Origin: Duganella sp. OV510
Lineage (GTDB): Bacteria; Pseudomonadota; Gammaproteobacteria; Burkholderiales; Burkholderiaceae_D
Assembly (NCBI RefSeq): GCF_900100205.1
Contig: NZ_FNEQ01000009.1
Span: 186,001-250,000, forward strand
Length of the DNA stretch: 64,000 nt
Reading direction: 5' to 3'
The translations under genes and the position numbers were made by a program. The notes beneath the pieces are model-generated. The model worked only from the letters and a program-made list of their open reading frames with translations. It was not told where the DNA came from and did not search any database. This document shows positions 25,190 through 33,782 of this stretch, piece by piece (position 1 is the stretch's first letter; every line of letters starts with the position of its first letter).

Positions 25190-25990
25190 TCACATGGTCC
25201 GGTGTTTCAAGGCCGGCAAGCTGTCGCGCACGCCTTGCATGTATTCGAGGTCGATTTCACCCTGCACCACGCCCTCGCCCTCGGCCAGTACCGACTTCAC
25301 CGTACCCCATGGATCGATCAGCATGCTGTGGCCCCAGGTGCGGCGACCGTTCGGGTGGATGCCGCCCTGCGCCGCCGCCAGCACGTAGCACTGGTTTTCG
25401 ATGGCACGCGCGCGCAGCAGGATTTCCCAGTGCGCCATGCCAGTCGTATAGGTGAACGCGGCAGGCACGACGATCAGCGACACCGGCCCCATGGCGCGGA
25501 ACAGTTCCGGGAAGCGCAGGTCATAGCACACCGACATGCCAACCTTGCCGAATGGCGCTTCGAACACACCCACGTTCTTGCCCGGCACAATGGTCTTCGA
25601 TTCATTGTACGATTCGCTGCCCTTGCTGAAGCCGAACAGGTGGATCTTGTCGTAGCGGCTGGCATGCGCGCCGTCCGGGTTATACACCAGCGTGGTGTTG
25701 ATGACTTTCTCGGCGTCGTCAGAGGCCAGCGGCAAGGTGCCGCCGATCAGCCAGATGTTCAGTTCGCGCGCCAGGCCGGACATGAAATCCTGGATCTTCC
25801 CCTGGCCCAGCGGTTCGGCCACCTTGACCTTGTCGCTGTCGTTGAGCCCCATGATGGCCCAGTATTCCGGCAGCAGCACCAGCCTGGCCCCGGCCTGCGC
25901 GGCCTGCGTCACCAGGCGGCGCGCGGTGGCGATGTTTTCATCCACGGTGGGCGAGGAAATCATTTGAATGGCGGCAACAGTATGGTTCAT
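25190..25990 (-). CDS. Nitrilase-superfamily carbon-nitrogen hydrolase (Nit2-like amidase)
   Basis: A 266-residue cytoplasmic amidase. The catalytic triad is visible: Glu in LVLLPEYWAIMG, Lys in SRYDKIHLFGF and Cys in VGMSVCYDLRFPELFRAMG. The family includes omega-amidase and deaminated-glutathione amidase (NIT1/NIT2), and the segment FTYTTGMAHWEILLRARAIENQ is typical of that branch; the exact substrate is not certain. ATG 25990 is chosen because it follows AAGGATCGCC and overlaps the yhdP stop by four bases. The tight coupling to yhdP and tldD is common in Burkholderiales, but its metabolic meaning is unclear. Confidence 0.92.
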   Translation of the reverse strand: MNHTVAAIQMISSPTVDENIATARRLVTQAAQAGARLVLLPEYWAIMGLNDSDKVKVAEPLGQGKIQDFMSGLARELNIWLIGGTLPLASDDAEKVINTTLVYNPDGAHASRYDKIHLFGFSKGSESYNESKTIVPGKNVGVFEAPFGKVGMSVCYDLRFPELFRAMGPVSLIVVPAAFTYTTGMAHWEILLRARAIENQCYVLAAAQGGIHPNGRRTWGHSMLIDPWGTVKSVLAEGEGVVQGEIDLEYMQGVRDSLPALKHRTM

Positions 25991-28900
25991 GGCGATCCTT
26001 TGGGCGGTTCGGTTTTGGTGGCGTCCAGCTTGGTGACGACCGGCGCCTTCCACGGGCCGGACACCTGCATATGATAAGTCAGCGCCTTCATCACCGGAGC
26101 GCTGAGGAATAGCTGCGCCAGGAAGCTGCCGAGGCCGATGACCGGATTGACCGCCAGCGCATACACCAGCGGCGCCGTGCCCAGGTTGACCTCGGGTATC
26201 ACCACCACGTGCAGGTTGGTGGTTTCATTGGCCATATCGGCCACGCCATCCATCAGCACAGTTGCGGCCACGCCGTGCATTTTCAAGTTATCGGTGCGCA
26301 CGATGCCGCGCTCGATCGTGGCGCTGGCGGTGATGCCGTCGAACGCCAGTCCCTCGGAGAAGACGTCATGGAAGTCCAGCTTCAGCAGGCGTGGCAAGGC
26401 TTGCAGGCTCAGCACGCCCAGCAGCTTGGCGGCGCCCGGGTCCTGCTTGAGGAACTGGCCCTTCTCGACATTGAGTGCGATCTGGCCGGACAGGCTCGGC
26501 AGGTCCAGCGAATACGGCACGCCCTTCCAGGCGATATCGCCCTTCAGCGTGCCCTTGCCGTTCTTGACTGTGTCGGCGAAGCCGAAGCGTTCCAGCAGCT
26601 TGCCGGCATCGTGGATCGCCAGGTTGAAGTTGAGGCTGGTGTCATGCACGCCGCTCTTGCTGACCCATTTGCCGCTGCCATTCAGCTCGCCATCGGCATT
26701 CGCCAGCGACAGCTTGCTGACGCGCCATTCGCGCGCATTCGGCAGCTGCGCGTTATGCGCCTGCAATTCCAGCCGGCCGAGCGGCTTGTTGAACAGCTCA
26801 AAGCGCTCGACCACCACGTCCAGCGCCGGGATGGTGGCAGCAGCGCTCTTGCCATCCAGCAGCTCCTGCACTTCGCTGGAGGCCGATGCAGGGATCACCA
26901 GCGACGACAGGCGCGCGGTCGCCTTGCCCAGGCCGGCGCCGGTGGACGGCTCGATCCAGGTCACATAACCATTCGCCTGGGTGGAGTCGATGCTGGCCTG
27001 CCAGCTGCCCTTCAGATGGGTGACGCCGACCACGATGTTTTCCAGCTTGCGGCCACCAATGATGAGCTCACTGGAGCGCGCGGCAATCGCATCCGGCAGC
27101 ACGTATTGGGTGAAGTCGGTAGCGTCCAGTGCCGGCGAGGCGCTTGCCGCCGCCGCGCCCTGGCCGGCGATGGCGTCACCGAAGTCCAGCCAGTTGTCGA
27201 CGTTCAGCTCGCGCATATTGATGTTGAAGGCCAGGCCGCTGTCCGGTTCCGGCGCCGGCGTATTGACGCCAATGCCGCCGCGCACCAGCTTCCAGTGCTG
27301 CCGCGTCATTTTCTGCCGCTGGTAGCGTGCCATGACACTGCTGCCCAGGCTGATGCGGATATCGTCATGCAGCAGGCCGCCAGCATCCGGCGTCAGGCCG
27401 GCGTTCAGCAGGAAACGCACCGGCATGCTGTCGGTGGTGCTTTTCTGCAGCGGCGCCGGCAGGTCCAGCGCCAGCCCGGTCAGGCTGGAATCGACGGCAA
27501 TCTGCAACTGGTGGTCGCGCGCCGTCACCGTGCCGCTGTAGCGCGTGCTGCCGCTGAAACGATCAGCCAGGCGCTGCATGGCCGGCATCGGGTAGGCCTG
27601 ACGGAAACCGTCGGCGGTCAGCAAGCCGCCCAGCTTGACGACGATGGAATTATCCTTCTGGCTGCCACCGGTAATCGACACCGGGCCGCCAAGGAAGTTG
27701 CCGGACAGCTGGTTCAGGTTGACGCCGTGTTCGTTGAATTCGATCTTGCCCTGCGACGATTGCACCACCGGCAAATCGTTCATCAGCGTGATGTCGTTGT
27801 TGGCCAGCGTCAGCGTGCCGTTGACCTTGGTATCCAGCGCGTGTGCCAGCGGAATGCGCAAGCTGAGCGCCAGCTTGGCGTTGCCAGTGGCCTGGGTTTC
27901 GTCGGTGAAGTGCGAGATCCAGCCAAGCACCGGGCTGATCGCCACATACTTGAGGAATTCCTGCATCGGGCCAGCGGCGTTGCCGTCGATTTCCAGCATC
28001 GAATCGTGGATGCTGAGGTCAGGAATCACGGCTTTGACGTTGCTCAGCGCTACGCCGGCAGTGGTGGCGGTGTCGCCACGGATTTCCATGCGCGCGCGCT
28101 CGAACACAAAGCTGCCCTTGATGTGTTCGGCTTGCGGCCACAGCGGCAGCGGCTTGCCATCCTTGCCCAGCTCCTTGCCGTCGTGCAGGTAATAGCCAGG
28201 CTCGTAGTTCAGTTTGGCGTCGGTCAACTTGCCGGCGACGCGGAACTCGCCATGCGCCTTGCCCTCGCCGTGGAAGGGGAAATGCGCCAGGTCGCCGCGC
28301 AGGCGTATCGTCACGTCGCTGGCCGTGCCGCCCTCCAGCGCGCCGGTCAGCCAGTGGGTGATGTCGTGCGGCGTCTGCATCGGCAGGTAGCGGCCGATGC
28401 GGTTGATCTGGAAGCCGGTCAGCGTGCCGCTCAGGTCGGCCTTGCCGGGGCCCTTGCCGGCCAGCGACAGCAGGTGCGTGCCTTGCAGCGTGCCTTGCAG
28501 GCCTTCCTGCTCGAAGTCCATGCTGTCGATCTGGAACAGCAGATTGTTGTCCGCCTCAAACGACCAGCGCGCCTTCAGGTTCAGGTGATCGAACGGCATC
28601 GACGCTTCGGCGAAGTAATCCGGCATTTGCAGCACCAGTTGCTGCGAGTTCAGGCTGAAGCTGCCGCCCTGCTCGGTGGCGTCGATCGCGCCGCTGAGAT
28701 TGTCGAAACCGGGTAGGGCCGGCATGCCGGCGATGGCGGGCGTCTTGCCGGATCTGGCCTGCGGCAGGCGCGGTGGCTGCGGCTTCAGGCCCAGTCCCAC
28801 CAGGTCGCCCTTGACGCGATAGGTCTGCAAGGCCGGGAAGCTGCCCTGCCATTCAGCGGAGAAATTTTTCAGCAGGCCGCGCGGCGCGAAGCCGGCCACC

Positions 28901-30168
28901 ATCTGATGCTGGCGCTCGGACAGCGGCAAGCGTTCGGCCAGGCCGGCGATGGTTTGCAGGTCCAGCTGACGTGCGCGCACTTCGACTTTTTCCGGCCTGG
29001 CGCCGGCCGCCGCCACATAGGTTTCCGACAGCGAGGTCGGCGCCATCACCAGGCCATCGCGCGTGGTCAGCGTCAGGTCGCGCAATTCCAGCGTGTGGCC
29101 CAGCGCGCCGAAGCGCGGCGTGCTCGCGCCCTTGCGCGCCAGCGGCGGGCGGATGTCTTCGTGCATGGCGATGCGGCCGCTCATTTGCTGCAAGTCGAGC
29201 AGCGGCAAGTCCTTGCCCAGCACAGCGGTGACATCGTTCAGGCCGACATCGGCGGTGAAGCCGGTCAGGCGCGACTGGTCGACGCCAACCCAGGCGCGCA
29301 GCGAGCCGCTGCCCTTGCTCAACTCAAATGGATAATCGATCCAGCTTTTCCACGCCAGCAGGTCGGCGTTGCGCAGGTCGGCGTACAGCTCGCCCTTCCA
29401 CATCGACACGTTGGAGATGCGCGCGCCAAACGCCGGATGGCTGAAATCGGCGCGCACATCCAGCGGCGCCGCCAGTGCGCCCGGCGGCGTGGCGCGCAGC
29501 GAGAATTCATGGTGCAGCCAGTTGTTGATCAACACCAGCGTTACATTGTCCAGCGCCAGCGGCGGCGCGACGCGCGTGCGGTCGGTCCATTGCACCCGGC
29601 CTTCGTGGATGACGATCTGGCGCTGGGTCAGCAACCAGTCCAGGCCCTTGCCGTCGCTCGGCTTGTCGGGATCGATAAAGATGCCGGCCACGTACAGTTT
29701 GCCGTTATTGTCGCGCAGGATGTTGAGGTCGGGGCGGTGCAACTCCAGCGCATGGAAACGCACGGTGCCGGTCACCGCTGTCCACCACGACAGCGTGGCT
29801 GACACGCTTGGCAGCGTCAGCGCAGGCCGGCCGTGCTGGTCGTGCAGCACCACGTCGCCAAGGAACAGGTTGGGACGGAAACCGCTCCACGACGCATACA
29901 CGCGGGAAATCGTCACCTGGTTGCCGACCGCGTGGCTGGCGGCGCGCTCGATATCGTCGCGGTAGTGGTCGATATTCGGCAGCACCACATAGCGCAGCGT
30001 CAGGAACAGGATGGTGAAGGCGAAATACAACAGCAGCGCCAGCTTCACGGTGAAGCCCAGCACATGGTGGGTGGCCTGGTTGCAGAACCGATAGGCGGCA
30101 CTGAGCCGATGCCAGCGCGCGGCCAACGGGCCCTCGCCTGTCACGGTCTCCTCTTCTGGTTTTTGCAT
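25987..30168 (-). CDS. yhdP: YhdP-family AsmA-like inner-membrane protein
   Basis: A 1393-residue protein with one N-terminal membrane helix (about residues 38-62, VKLALLLYFAFTILFLTLRY) and a very long periplasmic beta-rich region of the AsmA/DUF3971 type. YhdP and its relatives TamB and YdbH bridge the envelope and carry phospholipids to the outer membrane. The ATG at 30168 is used; the frame also has a TTG one codon upstream. It ends inside the start of the nitrilase gene (four-base overlap). glnE is transcribed divergently 78 bases away. Full length by comparison with the 1266-residue E. coli protein. No break in the frame. Confidence 0.92.
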   Translation of the reverse strand: MQKPEEETVTGEGPLAARWHRLSAAYRFCNQATHHVLGFTVKLALLLYFAFTILFLTLRYVVLPNIDHYRDDIERAASHAVGNQVTISRVYASWSGFRPNLFLGDVVLHDQHGRPALTLPSVSATLSWWTAVTGTVRFHALELHRPDLNILRDNNGKLYVAGIFIDPDKPSDGKGLDWLLTQRQIVIHEGRVQWTDRTRVAPPLALDNVTLVLINNWLHHEFSLRATPPGALAAPLDVRADFSHPAFGARISNVSMWKGELYADLRNADLLAWKSWIDYPFELSKGSGSLRAWVGVDQSRLTGFTADVGLNDVTAVLGKDLPLLDLQQMSGRIAMHEDIRPPLARKGASTPRFGALGHTLELRDLTLTTRDGLVMAPTSLSETYVAAAGARPEKVEVRARQLDLQTIAGLAERLPLSERQHQMVAGFAPRGLLKNFSAEWQGSFPALQTYRVKGDLVGLGLKPQPPRLPQARSGKTPAIAGMPALPGFDNLSGAIDATEQGGSFSLNSQQLVLQMPDYFAEASMPFDHLNLKARWSFEADNNLLFQIDSMDFEQEGLQGTLQGTHLLSLAGKGPGKADLSGTLTGFQINRIGRYLPMQTPHDITHWLTGALEGGTASDVTIRLRGDLAHFPFHGEGKAHGEFRVAGKLTDAKLNYEPGYYLHDGKELGKDGKPLPLWPQAEHIKGSFVFERARMEIRGDTATTAGVALSNVKAVIPDLSIHDSMLEIDGNAAGPMQEFLKYVAISPVLGWISHFTDETQATGNAKLALSLRIPLAHALDTKVNGTLTLANNDITLMNDLPVVQSSQGKIEFNEHGVNLNQLSGNFLGGPVSITGGSQKDNSIVVKLGGLLTADGFRQAYPMPAMQRLADRFSGSTRYSGTVTARDHQLQIAVDSSLTGLALDLPAPLQKSTTDSMPVRFLLNAGLTPDAGGLLHDDIRISLGSSVMARYQRQKMTRQHWKLVRGGIGVNTPAPEPDSGLAFNINMRELNVDNWLDFGDAIAGQGAAAASASPALDATDFTQYVLPDAIAARSSELIIGGRKLENIVVGVTHLKGSWQASIDSTQANGYVTWIEPSTGAGLGKATARLSSLVIPASASSEVQELLDGKSAAATIPALDVVVERFELFNKPLGRLELQAHNAQLPNAREWRVSKLSLANADGELNGSGKWVSKSGVHDTSLNFNLAIHDAGKLLERFGFADTVKNGKGTLKGDIAWKGVPYSLDLPSLSGQIALNVEKGQFLKQDPGAAKLLGVLSLQALPRLLKLDFHDVFSEGLAFDGITASATIERGIVRTDNLKMHGVAATVLMDGVADMANETTNLHVVVIPEVNLGTAPLVYALAVNPVIGLGSFLAQLFLSAPVMKALTYHMQVSGPWKAPVVTKLDATKTEPPKGSP

Positions 30169-30246
30169 CAATACGCTAATAAATCAGGCCATGCATCAAA
30201 TAAATAGCTAAACTCGGTTTTTGGAGCAATTCTACCTTATCCCTCT

Positions 30247-32988
30247 ATGAGTTCACCGTCCGTCTCCCCGTTAGCCTCCCGCTTCTATCAACGCTGGCTC
30301 GCGGCCGCGCCCGATCGTGCCGCCAAGGCTGATGCGCTCTCGCAATTATCGCTGGATCAAATCAATCTGAATGATTATTTACAAATAGAAGCACATGGCA
30401 ATTTGCCGCTGCCGCGCGCCATGCGCCGGCTGCGCAACCTGCTGGTCTGCACGCTGATCCGGCGCGACCTGGAGGGCAAGGCCAACCTGGCGGAAGTGGT
30501 GGAGACCATGACACGCTTTGCCGACTTTGCAATTCAACAACACATGGCCGAGTTGCACACGGAAATGGTGGCGCTGCACGGCCAGCCGATCGGCCATGAT
30601 TCCGGCCTGCCGCAGGAAATGATGGTGCTGGCCATGGGCAAGCAAGGCGGCGGCGAACTGAATGTGTCGTCCGACATCGACCTGATTTTCGTCTATCCGG
30701 AAGACGGCGACACCGCCGCCGGGCCGGGCCAGCGCAGCCTGTCCAACCATGAATTCTTCATCCGCCTGGGCAAGAAGCTGATCGCCGCCCTGGCCGAGAT
30801 CACCGAGGATGGCTACACTTTCCGCGTCGATATGGCCTTGCGACCGAACGGCAACTCCGGTCCGCTGGCGGCCAGCCTGGGCATGGTGGAAAACTACCTG
30901 ATCGTGCAGGGCCGCGAGTGGGAGCGCTACGCCTGGGTCAAGGCGCGCGCTGTCACCGGGCGCGCCGAGGATATCGCCGCGCTGGAGGCGATTGTCCGCC
31001 CGTTCTGCTTCCGCCGCTACCTGGACTTTGGCGTGATTGACGCCATCCGCAATATGCACGCGCAAATCCGTGCCGAGGTCAACCGCCAGGAGCGGCTGCA
31101 CCCGGACCGCAGCAACAACGTCAAGCTGGGGCGTGGCGGCATCCGCGAAATCGAGTTCCTGGCGCAGGTATTCCAGCTGATCCGCGGTGGCCGCGACGCC
31201 GCCCTGCGCGACCGCTCGACCCGCACCACCTTGCGCATCATTGCCGAGAAAGGCTTGCTGAGTCACGCCATCGTCTATCAACTGCTGGCTTCCTACACCT
31301 TCCTGCGCAATCTGGAACACCGCCTGCAATACCTGGACGACGCCCAGACGCACACGCTGCCGGCCAGCGACGAGGATCGCCAGACCGTCGCCAAAATGAT
31401 GGGCCTGCCTGACGTGGCCACGCTGCTGACGCAGCTGGACGCGCACCGCCAGTTCGTCGCCGGCCAGTTCGACGAGATGTTCTCGGACAAGACCGAAAGC
31501 AGCGAAAACGATATCGACCTGCAATCAAGCAATGAATGCGCCGATCCCGACAACCGCGAAGCGATGGTGGCCCGCTTCACCGCGCTGGGCTTCGACCAGC
31601 CGGAAGACGCCACCAAGCGCCTGATCGCCACCTGGCAGGCGCCACGTCTGCAATCGATGCCGGAGGCCAGCCGCAACCGCCTGCAAGGGCTGATCAATAC
31701 CGCGCTGCCGCTGATCATCCAGGCCGCGCAGGAATCCAGCGGCGGCAACCAGCTGGCCACGCTGGGCCGGCTGCTGGATTTCCTTGAAGCCATCGCCCGC
31801 CGTTCAGCCTACCTGTCGCTGCTGACCGAATACCCGCACACGCTGGCGCGGGTGATCCGCATGGTGCACGCCAGCGGCTGGGCCGCGCAATTCCTCAGCC
31901 AGCACCCTATCCTGCTGGACGAGCTGCTGGACGACCGCGTGCGCACCGCCGTGTTCGACCCGGTGGCGCTGGCCAGCGATATTGACACCCAGCTGAGCGC
32001 CTGTCCCGGCGACACCGAGCGGCAGATGGACGTGCTGCGCGAAATCCACCACGCCCAGCTGTTCCACCTGCTGGCGCAGGACCTGGCCGGCGACCTGACG
32101 GTGGAAAAGCTGGCCGACCACCTGTCGGCGCTGGCCGACACCATCGTTGCCGCCACCATCAAGGCGGCCTGGCAGACGGTGGCCACGCGCCACCGCGAGG
32201 TGCCGCTGTTCACCGTCATCGCCTATGGCAAGCTGGGCGGCAAGGAGCTGGGCTATGTGTCCGACCTGGACGTGATCTTCCTGTACGACGACCCGGACCA
32301 GGAAGCGCCGGCCCAGTACGCCAAGCTGGCGCAGCGCTTCATCACCTGGATGACCTCGCACACCTCGGCCGGCATCCTGTTCGACATCGACACCGCGCTG
32401 CGCCCGGACGGCGCCAGCGGCATGCTGGTGTCGACCGTGACGGCATTCGAGAAATACCAGAGCAATGCGGCCTGGGTATGGGAACACCAGGCGCTGACGC
32501 GCGCCCGCTACTGCGCCGGCGACCTTGCCATCGGCCAGCGCTTCGAGCAGATCCGCGACGCCGTGCTGCGCAAGGAACGCCCGGCCGACGGCCCGCTGAA
32601 GCAGGAAGTGATTGCCATGCGCAAGCGCATGGTCGACGCCCATCCCCACAACGGCGCGCTGTTCGACCTCAAGCAGGACCCGGGCGGCATGATCGACATC
32701 GAGTTCATCGTGCAATACCTGGTGCTGCAGCACGCCTGCACCTATCCGCAGCTGACTGATAATTTTGGCAATATTGCGCTATTGCGTATCTGCGCCGAGC
32801 TGGGCCTGATCGACGCCGGCCTGGCCGCCAGCGTGGCCGACGCTTACCGCAACTATCGCAAGCTGCAACACCAGTTGCGCCTGCAGGGACAGGACCTGGC
32901 CCGCATCGCGCCGGAGCTGGTGGCCGAGCAGGCAGCCCAGGTCCGCGCTTTGTGGACCAGCTTGTTTGGTGGCGGCGTTGCCAATTAG
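30247..32988 (+). CDS. glnE: Bifunctional glutamine synthetase adenylyltransferase/deadenylylase
   Basis: GlnE adds AMP to a Tyr of glutamine synthetase when nitrogen is plentiful and removes it when nitrogen is scarce, under PII control. The 913-residue protein has two nucleotidyltransferase domains: the N-terminal deadenylylating one with AMGKQGGGELNVSSDIDLIFVY (near residue 135) and the C-terminal adenylylating one with YGKLGGKELGYVSDLDVIFLYD (near 660); each keeps the paired Asp residues. Helical linkers and HPHNGALFDLKQDPGGMIDIEFIVQ follow. Its target GlnA and the NtrBC regulators are encoded 26 kb away in the same window. It is divergent from yhdP; the ribosome site is weak. Confidence 0.96.
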   Translation: MSSPSVSPLASRFYQRWLAAAPDRAAKADALSQLSLDQINLNDYLQIEAHGNLPLPRAMRRLRNLLVCTLIRRDLEGKANLAEVVETMTRFADFAIQQHMAELHTEMVALHGQPIGHDSGLPQEMMVLAMGKQGGGELNVSSDIDLIFVYPEDGDTAAGPGQRSLSNHEFFIRLGKKLIAALAEITEDGYTFRVDMALRPNGNSGPLAASLGMVENYLIVQGREWERYAWVKARAVTGRAEDIAALEAIVRPFCFRRYLDFGVIDAIRNMHAQIRAEVNRQERLHPDRSNNVKLGRGGIREIEFLAQVFQLIRGGRDAALRDRSTRTTLRIIAEKGLLSHAIVYQLLASYTFLRNLEHRLQYLDDAQTHTLPASDEDRQTVAKMMGLPDVATLLTQLDAHRQFVAGQFDEMFSDKTESSENDIDLQSSNECADPDNREAMVARFTALGFDQPEDATKRLIATWQAPRLQSMPEASRNRLQGLINTALPLIIQAAQESSGGNQLATLGRLLDFLEAIARRSAYLSLLTEYPHTLARVIRMVHASGWAAQFLSQHPILLDELLDDRVRTAVFDPVALASDIDTQLSACPGDTERQMDVLREIHHAQLFHLLAQDLAGDLTVEKLADHLSALADTIVAATIKAAWQTVATRHREVPLFTVIAYGKLGGKELGYVSDLDVIFLYDDPDQEAPAQYAKLAQRFITWMTSHTSAGILFDIDTALRPDGASGMLVSTVTAFEKYQSNAAWVWEHQALTRARYCAGDLAIGQRFEQIRDAVLRKERPADGPLKQEVIAMRKRMVDAHPHNGALFDLKQDPGGMIDIEFIVQYLVLQHACTYPQLTDNFGNIALLRICAELGLIDAGLAASVADAYRNYRKLQHQLRLQGQDLARIAPELVAEQAAQVRALWTSLFGGGVAN

Positions 32989-33088
32989 CAACGTCAAACG
33001 ACGCATACGCTGCCCACTGCGCTACTATGGCTAGTCATAATAAAGGCGCAGTTGGGGCGCGCTGTCATTTAAACCTTGGAGGACTCGC

Positions 33089-33541
33089 ATGAAGACATTA
33101 TTAGCAGCAGCCGCTTTCAGTCTTGCAATATGTGGGATGGCTTCGGCAGCGGATAAAGGCAGCAAGGAAGAAGCAGTCGCCATGGTGAAAAAAGCCGTGG
33201 CCCTGGTTAAATCCGACGGCAAGGAAAAAGCGTTTGCGGCAATCGCCGATCCAGCCAATACCACTTTCCATGACCGCGATTTATATATCTACGTGTATGA
33301 CTTTAATGGCGTGGCTTTAGCGCACGGCAATAATCCTAAAATGGTGGGAAAATCTTTAATCGGCCTGAAGGATAATGAAGGCAAGCTGATGATTAAGGAA
33401 ATGGTGGAGGTCGCCAAAACCAAGGGCAGCGGCTGGGTCGATTTTAAATGGCCGAATCCGGTAACCAAGGCAGTGGAATCCAAAGCCGGTTATGTCGAGA
33501 AAGTCGACGACTTCCTGATCGGTTCCGGCGCTTACAAATAA
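33089..33541 (+). CDS. Periplasmic single Cache-domain protein
   Basis: A 150-residue protein with a clear signal peptide (MKTLLAAAAFSLAICGMASA, cleaved after ASA) and one small Cache domain: FHDRDLYIYVYDFNGVALAHG, MVGKSLIGLKDNEGKLMIKEM and GSGWVDFKWPNP, ending VDDFLIGSGAYK. Such domains bind small ligands and are usually the sensor part of chemoreceptors or kinases; here the domain is free, with no membrane or output domain. A GGAGG ribosome site precedes the start and a strong terminator follows, so it is monocistronic. Base composition is lower in GC than its neighbours. Ligand unknown. Confidence 0.88.
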   Translation: MKTLLAAAAFSLAICGMASAADKGSKEEAVAMVKKAVALVKSDGKEKAFAAIADPANTTFHDRDLYIYVYDFNGVALAHGNNPKMVGKSLIGLKDNEGKLMIKEMVEVAKTKGSGWVDFKWPNPVTKAVESKAGYVEKVDDFLIGSGAYK

Positions 33542-33564
33542 GTCGCAAGCTTCGCTCCCCCCAC

Positions 33565-33589
33565 AAGCCGGGCTCGACCCGGCTTTTTT
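33565..33589 (+). terminator. Intrinsic terminator after the Cache gene
   Basis: AAGCCGGG/CCCGGCTT (33565-33585) with a five-base loop and six T residues. The remaining gap to 33782 holds the leader of the next TBDR. Confidence 0.88.
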
Positions 33590-33782
33590 GCGTCCATACC
33601 ACACTATCGTGCCAACAAATGGCATGTACGTACCAAAAACCAGTCTAGCACGCCCTTCCCTGCGCACGATTGAATGTATGGACTCCGTTGTATTCATGTC
33701 CACTCATCCATGAACAATCTTTATTTGCTTCCTATACTGAATCAGCAGCACCCACGATTCAAATAACCACGAGGGAGTCTGA

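Noticed and set aside
26209..28716. 835-codon frame antisense to yhdP
   Set aside because: Shadow of yhdP codon bias; no start signal or domain.
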